Origin: Echinarachnius parma
Taxonomy: Eukaryota > Echinodermata > Echinoidea > Clypeasteroida > Echinarachniidae
Assembly: GCA_037951105.1 (NCBI GenBank)
Contig: JBAMJV010011085.1
Coordinates: forward strand, 60,781-124,780
DNA length: 64,000 nt
Direction: 5' to 3'
In this document: in pieces, positions 52,501-55,866 of the stretch
Numbering within the stretch: the stretch's first letter is position 1
Layout of the letters: each line of letters starts with the position of its first letter
Made by a program: the position numbers and the translations under genes
Notes under the pieces: generated by a model
What the model saw: the letters and a program-made list of their open reading frames with translations, nothing else
Database searches by the model: none
What the model was told of the DNA's origin: nothing

Positions 52501-55451
52501 ATCCTTGATAAATGATAATCATATTAATATTAATAATTAAACTGTTTTTTAATAGACCACTTTCATCTGTTTTGAACGACTACTGTCGGCTGCTATCTTT
52601 GCTTATGGTACCACCTGCCATGTCATCTGAGCATGCGCTAACAAAAGCAGGTTATGTAACCCATGACATAGCAGCAGACTAAACAACGGCTGCTACATAC
52701 TAAACCAGCTTTTGCTAGTGCATGGTCAAGTGATGTGGCAGGCCTTACCGTTGAAAACATGGCAGCCTTCAGTGGTCAATCAAAACAGATGATAGTAGTC
52801 TAAAATACATTGATTATTTCCATTATTAGTAATACCTGAGAAAAACAACTAGAAGTAACATCAATTATGCACTTCACACTAACAGTGAGCGAAAATGCCA
52901 GACCTGTTAGGTCCTATATTATTGCTAAATGGGAATTGCAAATTCGGGCTCTGACATGCATCAAAAAGGTGCAAAATTTGACTTTCAGACTAACTTTTGT
53001 AAATTTTTAAAGGAGAATCCAAATGTGATTTTTTTTTTTTTTCATTGAAAAAAAATGTGTTAAACAAATCTAACAATGAAATCTCCAAAAGGGAACCCCC
53101 CCCCCCCCCCCCCCTCAAAAAAAAAATAGATAAATAAATAAAAAATTTAAATAAATAAATAAAACAAAACAAAATCGTCTAAATGTTGTCAGCACAAACA
53201 GACCATGGGACCTTTTTGGTGAAATGTAATACATTTATTACTCTGTATAAAAGATTTCTCTTATATTACGTATATCGGCCCATAAGGAATGCATGAGGTC
53301 GATGGGATTATAGGATGATCAGTTTGTTTATACAGTCGTCCGTGTGACATTTACAGGCCTGGCCTTAAGAGCTCTTATTGATTTCCATGGCATGTTGGAA
53401 ATCGACCTACAATTGGAGCATGTCCATTAATATGATTACTGTATTACTGTAGTATTACCCTAGTCATCAGATAATACATCCACAGTCATTTTGCACTAAA
53501 CCTGCATTTTTTCCACTCCCTTGGGAGCTTTCCAGCTGGCTACCTGTTTAGTGGGCACACATGCTTTACACACTCAACAACTAAAATTATACACTGTACA
53601 TGTAGTACCCTTTTAATGGCCTGCTAAGTTCCTTGTAAAAAGAAACATAATTTGTAATGTGCATTATTCATATATATTTCCAGATCCTTATGTGAAGATC
53701 TCACTGTACATGAACAACAAGAGGATAAAGAAGAAGAAGGCAACGATCATGAAGAGAACGCTGAATCCATACTACAACAAATCATTCATATATTTTATTC
53801 TGAATAATATTATTTTCCTCATAATTTGTAGTGTACATGTATATCATGAGTTATTATTAAACATGCATTATTCATATATATTTCCAGATCCTTATGTGAA
53901 GATCTCACTGTACATGAACAACAAGAGGATAAAGAAGAAGAAGACCACGATCAAGAAGAGAACGCTTAATCCATACTACAACGAATCATTCGGCTACGAG
54001 GTGCCGTTTGAACAGATTCAGGTTAGTCAGTAAAATAATACTATAAATGATAATTCAAAAAAGAACTAGGGTTTTTATCCTGGGGCAACCCTATTCATTT
54101 TGTTAATTTTCATTGATATTATGATATTTCTGGGGGGTGTTCACAAAGATTCAAAGTTCAACTTCATTGTAAGTTGGACCTAAATATTATGGAAAGCTGA
54201 ATAGTTTCTTTGTAAAATTGTTGAAACAGTTCTTAAATTAAATCAGTTATTTTTTTTATTATCAAGGAGCTTTGAAATAATCGATATAAATTTTGTTGGA
54301 AGTTTCCAATACTTGCATTTTTGGCTCTTGAATATATTATGTTTTATTTCAAGGCTACTAATGGCTTTCCATAATTTTTAAGTCCAGCTTGAGAGTTAAG
54401 TTCAAATTGAAATCTTTGTGAAACACCCCCTGGTCAGTTTCCCACTGTTTTAAATAAAATAATAATAAAGTGGGAGGTGAAGAGGTCCTCCTTGGGACCA
54501 TGAGGGTTACCATATCAGGATTAAAAAACTAAAGAATATAAAGGACTACAACCAATCAAATTACCCTATTATATATATTATATAAGATTGTTCTTAAAGG
54601 GAGCTCTTTATAAAGAGGTTCTAACTTAGCAATGTTGTGTACATGTATATGACGTGCATTTCATAACTTTTTCAACGCTATCAGCACGCATAATGTAGCA
54701 ACATATCCTTCGTAGTAGTGATTTACTCCCTGGTCACGATGGACCCACAATAGTCGCATGACAGTCGTACAAATAAATGGGCGTCGTGTGACGAAAAATA
54801 TGTTGTGGCTTGAAATTCAGACTACCCTATTTTATTCCACGACAGATCCACAACATTTTTGTTGTACTGGAGTCGTGATACAATCGTATGACAATTGTAC
54901 CGACATTCGTACAAAAAGTAACATGTTAGCGGATGCCAAAAGTTTGGTGTCGTATAATATTTTTAAAAACAGCTCGTTATATTCTCTATCTTTTTCCTGA
55001 TCCCTCAAACAGAAAGTGACTCTAGTGGTGACTGTAGTGGACTACAATGTATGATTGCATGGGCAGCAGCGAATGGTCAGCTAATCCAAAATATGTCAAA
55101 AAATAAATCTATGCTCGATTGTTTTGCTGATCCCCCATACAGAAAGTGACACTGGTGGTGACTCTAGTAGATTATGATTGCATGGGCAGCGGCGAATTGG
55201 CAGCTTTCCATTAATATCAAGAAACAACTCATTATATTCTTTCATTTTGCCGATCCCCAATACAGAAAGTGACACTGGTGGTGACTGTAGTGGACTATGA
55301 TCGCATGGGCAGCAGCGAACCTATCGGAAAGGTGGTGCTTGGATGCAATGCCACAGGGGCGGGACTCCGTCACTGGAGCGACATGCTGGCGTCGCCACGG
55401 CGACCAATCGCCCAATGGCATACCCTCCAAGAGCCTGAAGAAGGAAAGTAA
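25371..55451 (+). CDS. syt1: Synaptotagmin-1, eight coding exons, 422 residues
   Basis: Join of 25371-25548, 26313-26494, 45722-45847, 49920-50087, 50809-50982, 51738-51858, 53888-54021 and 55266-55451; coding length 1269 bases, every junction GT-AG and in phase. Synaptotagmin-1 is the vesicle calcium sensor that triggers fast transmitter release by binding SNAREs and acidic lipids. The protein shows a luminal N-terminus (1-60), a membrane segment (about 61-77), a cysteine cluster (78-89, probable palmitoylation) and a basic stretch, an acidic linker, C2A (about 147-270) and C2B (about 281-415). Calcium ligands are visible in C2A (D177, D183, D235, D237, D243) and C2B (D311, D317, D371, D373), with E379 at the fifth C2B position. 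The C2B polybasic patch is K332-K335, and a WHTL motif lies near the C-terminus. Length equals human SYT1 as I remember it. The tail after WHTL is short (QEPEEGK). Family assignment is very secure; syt1 rather than a close syt1/2 relative rests on the linker and anchor motifs. Confidence 0.96.
25671..25760 (+). pseudogene. Degenerate syt1 exon 2 copy A
   Basis: Starts after an AACAG acceptor and matches TTCC..ATGGGCAG, ATAGCCATTG and GCATTTGCAAGAAGTGCTG of the real exon. It lacks the ACA codon and carries small length changes that shift the frame inside the membrane segment, then ends in a poly-A tract. Confidence 0.85.
25896..25975 (+). pseudogene. Degenerate syt1 exon 2 copy B
   Basis: Follows an AACAG acceptor and opens TTCCAACATGAGCAG, so the conserved Trp codon TGG has become the stop TGA. 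ATAGCCATTGCAATAGCAGC is kept, followed by small length changes. No donor is seen. Confidence 0.87.
26087..26235 (+). pseudogene. Syt1 exon 2 copy C with intact membrane anchor
   Basis: After a CCACAG acceptor in the same phase as real exon 2, this copy encodes [17 protein letters not shown], a cysteine cluster and CCCQKRKQK, then 11 non-homologous residues and a stop at 26233. The anchor and cysteines are intact, but the donor end of the real exon is absent. A weak internal GTATGC donor at 26170 would leave a phase-compatible 83-base exon lacking the basic stretch. It could be a dead copy, a rarely used alternative exon, or a terminal exon for a ~108-residue product. No AATAAA is seen close by, so dead copy is the default. 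Confidence 0.7.
26313..26494 (+). CDS. syt1: syt1 coding exon 2 (transmembrane anchor, Cys cluster, basic stretch)
   Basis: Acceptor TTATTACAG ends at 26312 and donor GTGAGT begins at 26495. The 182 bases plus one carried-over base give residues 60-120. It opens [14 protein letters not shown], continues into a cluster of eight cysteines between residues 78 and 89, then a lysine-rich stop-transfer stretch, and ends with [17 protein letters not shown], a linker motif typical of invertebrate synaptotagmin-1. Of four tandem versions of this exon it is the only one with intact reading frame, full length and a matching donor. Confidence 0.95.
26495..30231. other. Intron 2, proximal part: no element recognised
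   Basis: Low-GC intronic sequence after the exon 2 donor. I see no second gene or clean repeat. Short ORFs at 28407 and 28887 are unremarkable. Confidence 0.5.
30232..30497. mobile_element. ~266-bp TIR element, family B, copy 1
   Basis: The left AAGGCCCAAAA followed by TTGGTTGGCGTAACGGGCAA mirrors the right GGGCGGGTTACGCCAATCCA, ACAATTTATTTTTCATGGCC. The interior CAACCAAACATTA, GTAGGTCGGTCGG and ACACAAAAACACA is shared with 47611-47820. Confidence 0.82.
31320..31740. repeat. Pyrimidine-rich (CT) tract with ~120-bp periodicity
   Basis: TCTCTCTCTTACTTATTTTC and CTCCCTGTTCTATTTTTGTT recur at about 31350 and 31455, with many CTCCCTCACTCCC units after. The ORF here is a by-product of the composition. 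Confidence 0.8.
32200..32370. repeat. Dispersed repeat, related to 33975-34133
   Basis: GGGGATGCTACATAGCGGGT, CGCCATTTTGAACT, TGCAAGATG and CATCTCATTTGACGAATC correspond to similar words in the same order at 33975-34133. A related end (GCATCCCCACGCTTG) appears inverted at 20773. Boundaries are unclear. Confidence 0.6.
33230..33700. repeat. Minisatellite, roughly 90-bp unit, five to six copies
   Basis: TGATGACCATTCTTTGATTT, TCCCCCATAAGACTCCC and GTTTGATGGAAAATGAATGA, then CATTTTTCTTTTC, alternate across the block with variable spacing. Minus-strand ORFs here follow from the repeats. Confidence 0.85.
33975..34130. repeat. Dispersed repeat, second copy of the 32200 type
   Basis: GGGGGATACTACATGTACAC, GGTCGCCATTTTGAACTAC, TGCAAGATGCC and ACATCTGATTTAGGAATCAG parallel the 32200-32370 block at moderate divergence. 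Confidence 0.6.
34131..34530. mobile_element. ~400-bp TIR element (TACCGTATTTGCCGGTGTAT)
   Basis: Left TACCGTATTTGCCGGTGTAT and right TTAACTAGCAAATATGGTA form an imperfect inverted repeat. GTGTATTAACCGCACC occurs in tandem near the left end and CCGCTCCCCCC near the right. Confidence 0.75.
35342..35635. mobile_element. 294-bp hAT-type MITE with perfect 8-bp duplication
   Basis: Starts CAGGGCTCCAAACTT and ends CCCGGGCCTG, and is flanked by ATTGTTAT on both sides (35334-35341 and 35636-35643). GGCCCGGTTGGCCCAG and GCAGGCCACCAAAATAAC subterminal motifs relate it to the larger element at 13234. Confidence 0.9.
36100..36620. mobile_element. TIR element, family A, copy 6
   Basis: TTACAAACTAATTGTTATAA, GGTTTCAACCATTTTAAAT, TCTGAACTGATTTTGATCAA and the end CAAAACTCAACTATCCCTTT match family A. 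The left terminus is degraded. Confidence 0.85.
36955..37480. repeat. Tandem repeat, 140-165-bp unit, about 3.5 copies
   Basis: TTGTCTTTGTTGTTGC, AGCAGGGCTTATGCAAATTT, GAGACTTTGAGATA, TTATTTTGATATTCCATTTA and TTTCCTGGATCCATCGAAAT cycle from 36960 to 37470, with small indels between units. Confidence 0.92.
37490..39640. other. Intron 2, middle part: no element recognised
   Basis: AT-rich; the only point of note is repeated GTTTTGAAG / CAAGTTTTGAAGTTT words at 39160-39540 leading to the exon-like segment at 39678. Confidence 0.4.
39678..39899 (+). other. Exon-like open segment of unknown identity in syt1 intron 2
   Basis: The frame opens right after CTCTGATAG, whose TAG is both the acceptor AG and an in-frame stop. 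It stays open for 79 codons to a TAA at 39915. A GTAGGT at 39900 would end an exon of 222 bases (74 codons, phase 0-0), which could be inserted between syt1 exons 2 and 3; a GTAACA donor at 39904 is the alternative. The peptide is very polar: basic in its first half ([11 protein letters not shown]), then a run of six Glu, [15 protein letters not shown] recognise no domain. It may be an alternative linker exon, part of another gene, or a fortuitous ORF. Its 3' end is copied downstream. Confidence 0.4.
39840..40820 (+). repeat. Tandem degenerate copies of the 39678 segment's 3' end
   Basis: The block GATGAATA.GA.GACCAGATG, CTTTTAGTGACACCACAACT, AGTAGGTAACATAGAT, GTTAGTGGGACTACACT and AGGAGCC.TTGAAATAGTG recurs in whole or part at about 39860-40035, 40045-40230, 40260-40300, 40455-40520 and 40735-40830. 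The second copy starts about 194 bases after the first and keeps the peptide nearly unchanged. A SINE is inserted between later copies. Confidence 0.75.
40536..40740 (+). mobile_element. tRNA-derived SINE
   Basis: A tRNA-like head (TTAGCAGTTAGAGTGTCCGC as A-box region; GGTTCGAACCC as B box at about 40592) is followed by a body with TGGTACCTCCTGCCA, CCAGGCGCTCAGCATT and AGAATGGAGAAGGGAAAG. The T-stem has two mismatches, so it is not a working tRNA. The body motif is shared with SINEs I know from other invertebrates. Confidence 0.75.
40795..41245. repeat. Poly-G and poly-C tracts
   Basis: G runs at about 40795-40811 and 41118-41134 and a C run at about 41229-41243. The last two, 100 bases apart, are complementary and could pair. 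Confidence 0.85.
41250..41725. other. No gene recognised
   Basis: Intronic AT-rich sequence; a 72-codon minus ORF has no recognisable features. Confidence 0.4.
41730..41946. mobile_element. 217-bp MITE, TA flanks
   Basis: CCGTAGAACACCATCGTCAA, GCACCCCC at the left and GGGGGGTGC, TTGACGATGGTGTTCTACGG at the right are inverted, with TA on both sides. Pairing continues inward (CACCTATATGCATCTTAC against GCAAGATGCGTATAGGTG). Confidence 0.93.
42195..42300 (-). mobile_element. LINE (CR1/L2-type) 3' tail fragment
   Basis: On the minus strand this reads GTAAAGCGCTTAGAGAT and GGCGCTATATAAATCGAGTA, then a TTATTATTAA tail, the same type of 3' end as the LINE at 2043-2668. Confidence 0.6.
42310..42900. 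other. No gene recognised
   Basis: Intronic sequence, nothing notable. Confidence 0.4.
42900..43790. repeat. CA-rich low-complexity region
   Basis: Dense ACACAC, CACATAC and ACACACATT words over almost 900 bases, split by the TIR element at 43139-43529. Short ORFs on both strands reflect this composition. Confidence 0.9.
43139..43529. mobile_element. ~390-bp TIR element inside CA-rich DNA
   Basis: TTGTAAGAGCCTTCAATCAG, GGATATGGTACACAC at the left is inverted to GTGTGTATCCGCGATTGACG, GTCCTTACAA at the right. Internal GGGATATGCCCGTTTG and ATATCCCCGTTTTGCCGG motifs repeat. Confidence 0.75.
44000..44415. repeat. ~153-bp tandem repeat, three copies
   Basis: GATATTGGCTGCATTAACC, AGTCCACTCCTATGTCTGG and TAATTTTCCATCTTG recur at about 44039, 44186 and 44340. 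The first spacer carries a GACCCGTTCAGGACGGACTG block related to the element at 17552. Confidence 0.85.
44430..45190. other. No gene recognised
   Basis: AT-rich intronic sequence with several TACATGTA words. Confidence 0.4.
45194..45343. mobile_element. 150-bp TIR element (AAAGGGGTCTAGTAACTG)
   Basis: AAAGGGGTCTAGTAACTG at the left and TAAGTTACTAGATCCCT at the right. Ends match those of the outer element at 12881-16130. Confidence 0.75.
45722..45847 (+). CDS. syt1: syt1 coding exon 3 (acidic linker and start of C2A)
   Basis: Acceptor CCAATCAG and donor GTAAGA flank 126 bases, phase 0 on both sides, encoding residues 121-162. The first part is an acidic linker ([14 protein letters not shown]); the last part, [17 protein letters not shown], is the first strand of C2A. 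It follows a 19.2-kb intron. The donor is followed at once by a long GAT/GAC microsatellite. Confidence 0.94.
45860..46080. repeat. GAT/GAC trinucleotide microsatellite
   Basis: Imperfect GATGATGAT and GACGACGAC runs start 12 bases after the exon 3 donor and extend about 200 bases. The Asp-rich 64-codon ORF on the plus strand and the Ser-rich one on the minus strand are by-products. Confidence 0.93.
46080..47290. other. Intron 3, no element recognised
   Basis: AT-rich intronic sequence. AACTGTTTTTC / TTGGGAGAAAGAGG / GGAAAT words recur loosely at 46630, 46880 and 47090, suggesting an old ~220-bp duplication. Confidence 0.4.
47572..47598. repeat. (GA)n microsatellite
   Basis: About 13 uninterrupted GA units next to the family B insertion. 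Confidence 0.95.
47611..47820. mobile_element. Family B element, copy 2
   Basis: TAAGGCCAAAAACAATAAAT, GAGTAACGGGCAACCAAACA, TTAGGGTAGGTAGG and AAACCTTGAGGGTCG match the element at 30232. The right end is not complete. Confidence 0.7.
48050..48137 (+). mobile_element. LINE 3' tail fragment
   Basis: GTGCGCTATATAAGTAGCCA followed by (ATT)n matches the 3' end of the LINE at 2043-2668. Only the tail is left. Confidence 0.55.
48327..48447. mobile_element. hAT-like MITE fragment
   Basis: GTTGCCCGATTGGGCAAGC, TTACTTGCCCCGGGCAACTG and the end AGTGCTATTTTCGAGCACTG match the subterminal and terminal motifs of the hAT-like family (CAGTGCTCGAAAAT read from the right). Confidence 0.65.
48651..48923. mobile_element. 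~273-bp TIR element (GTCACATATCACC)
   Basis: GGGTGCTGTCACATATCACC, AGATAGCGTAAACG at the left is inverted to CGTTAATGCTATCCGGTGAT, ATGTGATAAGGGC at the right. TTTA lies directly on both sides (48647-48650 and 48924-48927), a possible duplication. Confidence 0.82.
48930..49919. other. Intron 3, distal part: no element recognised
   Basis: AT-rich; ends in a TCTCTCTCTC polypyrimidine tract that serves the exon 4 acceptor. Confidence 0.5.
49920..50087 (+). CDS. syt1: syt1 coding exon 4 (C2A first half)
   Basis: A TC-rich tract and CACAG acceptor precede 168 bases (residues 163-218), ending at a GTACTG donor. It contains the first C2A calcium loop with D177 and D183 in the [14 protein letters not shown] context, the polybasic DKKKKFETK and the [16 protein letters not shown] strand, all near identical to other synaptotagmin-1 proteins. 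Two degenerate copies of its 3' part follow in the intron. Confidence 0.96.
50170..50260 (+). pseudogene. Degenerate copy of syt1 exon 4, 3' part (first)
   Basis: CAGCAAGAAGAAGGCG and GTGTTCAACGAAATCTTTA match the end of exon 4 (KKKKFETK to FNETF region). It ends in AGGTAT, which aligns with the real donor 168 bases upstream. Frame-breaking changes lie between the two blocks. Confidence 0.8.
50341..50425 (+). pseudogene. Degenerate copy of syt1 exon 4, 3' part (second)
   Basis: AAGAAGAAAATGCTTGCAGAG, AAGGTCC.CAGAAAGA and TCTATTCAAGGTA align with exon 4 and its donor. The donor-like GT at 50421 is 165 bases after the first copy's donor. More diverged than the first copy. Confidence 0.7.
50670..50725 (+). 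pseudogene. Degenerate copy of syt1 exon 5 acceptor and 5' end
   Basis: GATGTAGGTGCCATACATTCC followed by AATGCCTAACAAGACATGG aligns with AAGGTGCCATACAGTGAAATG and TCTAGCAAGACGCTGG at the start of exon 5, about 138 bases downstream. It keeps the AG and about 38 bases of exon, then diverges. Confidence 0.72.
50809..50982 (+). CDS. syt1: syt1 coding exon 5 (C2A second half)
   Basis: Acceptor TTATTAAG and donor GTAGGT flank 174 bases (residues 219-276), phase 0 on both sides. It carries the third calcium loop of C2A, with D235, D237 and D243 in the motif [11 protein letters not shown], and the EEWRDLQS strand, then a short inter-domain linker (AEVPGGE). It has one degenerate copy of its 5' end upstream and two copies of its 3' half downstream. 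Confidence 0.96.
51048..51200 (+). pseudogene. Copy of syt1 exon 5, 3' half with donor (first)
   Basis: GGAGAGGTGAAAGTGAAACTG, GACCTGGGCAGCGTTGTGGA, GGACCTGTAGAGGTTCC and GTAGGTCTTGAACCCTGG closely match exon 5 and the start of its intron. There is a stop in the copied frame and a deletion of the AGCGCAG segment. The donor GT at 51147 lies 164 bases after the real donor. Confidence 0.88.
51217..51365 (+). pseudogene. Copy of syt1 exon 5, 3' half with donor (second)
   Basis: GGAGAGGTGAAGGTGAAACTA, then CATGGGCAGTGTTGTGG, GGTGGAGGGACCTGCAGAGG and GTAGGTCTTGAACC match exon 5 and its donor. The donor GT at 51312 is 165 bases after the first copy's donor. The inserted CATGTA breaks the reading. 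Confidence 0.88.
51440..51620. mobile_element. Fragment of the GATATCTCAAGAACC repeat element
   Basis: TGCCTCCTTAACGATGTGGC, CAGAGGCATTATGTTTTGGG, GTCAGTCCGTAC and ATATCTCAAGAACCAATTGA match the left part of the element at 23971. Confidence 0.8.
51738..51858 (+). CDS. syt1: syt1 coding exon 6 (start of C2B)
   Basis: Acceptor TTCACAG and donor GTCAGT flank 121 bases, encoding residues 277-316 and one base of codon 317. It contains [17 protein letters not shown] and [14 protein letters not shown], the first strands and first calcium loop of C2B (D311). The split codon rebuilds the conserved Asp of SDPYVK with exon 7. I saw no extra copy of this exon. Confidence 0.95.
51860..53660. other. Intron 6: low-complexity tracts, no gene
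   Basis: Contains TCTAGTAAGGAACAGGTTAA-type words repeated at about 52145, 52313 and 52374 with CCATTGCCTA (a weak ~100-170-bp repeat), a possible inverted repeat at 52555-52800 (CATCTGTTTTGA / TCAAAACAGATG), and a poly-C run at about 53097-53114. Confidence 0.5.
53684..53795 (+). pseudogene. In-frame partial copy of syt1 exon 7
   Basis: Shares the upstream TTCATATATATTTCCAG acceptor and about 108 bases of exon 7, with a few changes ([17 protein letters not shown] against [17 protein letters not shown]). It diverges after AAATCATTC and has no donor. The copy starts exactly 204 bases (68 codons) before exon 7 and no stop lies between, so use of this acceptor would read straight into exon 7. 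It is either a dead copy or an alternative acceptor; it would duplicate part of C2B including the polybasic patch. Confidence 0.85.
53888..54021 (+). CDS. syt1: syt1 coding exon 7 (C2B centre, polybasic patch)
   Basis: Acceptor TATTTCCAG and donor GTTAGT flank 134 bases encoding residues 317-361. It carries calcium ligand D317 in DPYVK, the polybasic K332-K335 that in the family binds PIP2, AP-2 and SNAREs, the [10 protein letters not shown] strand and the VPFEQIQ end. An in-frame partial copy of the same exon starts 204 bases upstream. Confidence 0.95.
54030..55010. other. Intron 7: no gene recognised
   Basis: AT-rich. TTCAAAGTTCAACTTCATTG at 54150 and GTTAAGTTCAAATTGAAATC at 54395 hint at an old inverted element, with GGGGGGTGTTCACAAAG and CTTTGTGAAACACCCCCT as its ends (54132-54431). 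Confidence 0.5.
54132..54431. mobile_element. ~300-bp TIR element in intron 7
   Basis: Left GGGGGGTGTTCACAAAGATT and right AATCTTTGTGAAACACCCCC are inverted, and pairing continues with AACTTCATTGTAAGTTGGAC / AAGTCCAGCTTGAGAGTTAA. It is a typical MITE with no coding capacity. Confidence 0.8.
55013..55076 (+). pseudogene. Truncated copy of syt1 exon 8 (first)
   Basis: After TCAAACAG comes AAAGTGACTCTAGTGGTGAC, then GTAGTGGACTAC and GCATGGGCAGCAGCGAA, matching the first 55 or so bases of exon 8. A five-base insertion gives a frameshift and a TGA stop. Upstream TGATCCCTCAAACAG matches the context of the real acceptor. Confidence 0.88.
55143..55205 (+). pseudogene. Truncated copy of syt1 exon 8 (second)
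   Basis: After CATACAG the sequence AAAGTGACACTGGTGGTGAC leads to GATTATGATTGCATGGGC and AGCGGCGAATTGG. It is open as far as GSGEL, then departs from exon 8 and ends in a stop. Starts of the three versions lie at 55013, 55143 and 55266. Confidence 0.88.
55266..55451 (+). CDS. syt1: syt1 coding exon 8 (end of C2B and stop)
   Basis: The acceptor CAATACAG ends at 55265; TAA is at 55449-55451. Residues 362-422 contain the third C2B calcium loop (D371, D373 and E379 in [14 protein letters not shown]), the [20 protein letters not shown] block with the C-terminal WHTL motif, and a seven-residue tail. Glu at the fifth ligand position, where rat Syt1 has Asp, is as I recall also found in insect Syt1. 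Two truncated copies of this exon's start lie just upstream. Confidence 0.96.
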   Translation, partial: KVTLVVTVVDYDRMGSSEPIGKVVLGCNATGAGLRHWSDMLASPRRPIAQWHTLQEPEEGK

Positions 55452-55866
55452 AAACCATAGCAACAACATCTGCTACAACAAGCATTGTTCCTCCAGTATT
55501 GTGACATCATCGTATATAAATATATATATATAATATTATTCATTATATTATATATATTTTACAGAGAATGAAACATGTGACACAAAAACAACCAGCACAA
55601 AACAATTTTGGGTCAAAATCAAAATTTCTTATTTTTATTGAAAATGCCCATTCATTATCAAAAGAGAAAATGAATAATGTCTCTGCTAAAATAATCAAAG
55701 ATAGACTAAACCAAATTTAAATTTGCCCTCCTAAATTATGAATTGAAAATTAATATGTTGCAAAAATATAATGTTTGGATTATATACTGTATTTCATAAA
55801 GTTGGTTTTGTGCAAATTAATTATATTTATATGAATCTTTTTGTGAATCAATCACCAAAAAATAAA
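55452..55866 (+). promoter_or_regulatory. syt1 3' UTR start with first canonical AATAAA
   Basis: After the TAA at 55451 the sequence is AT-rich; the first AATAAA I see on this strand is at 55861. It may be the polyadenylation signal of a short 3' UTR. Synaptotagmin genes often have long 3' UTRs, so later sites are possible. Confidence 0.35.
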
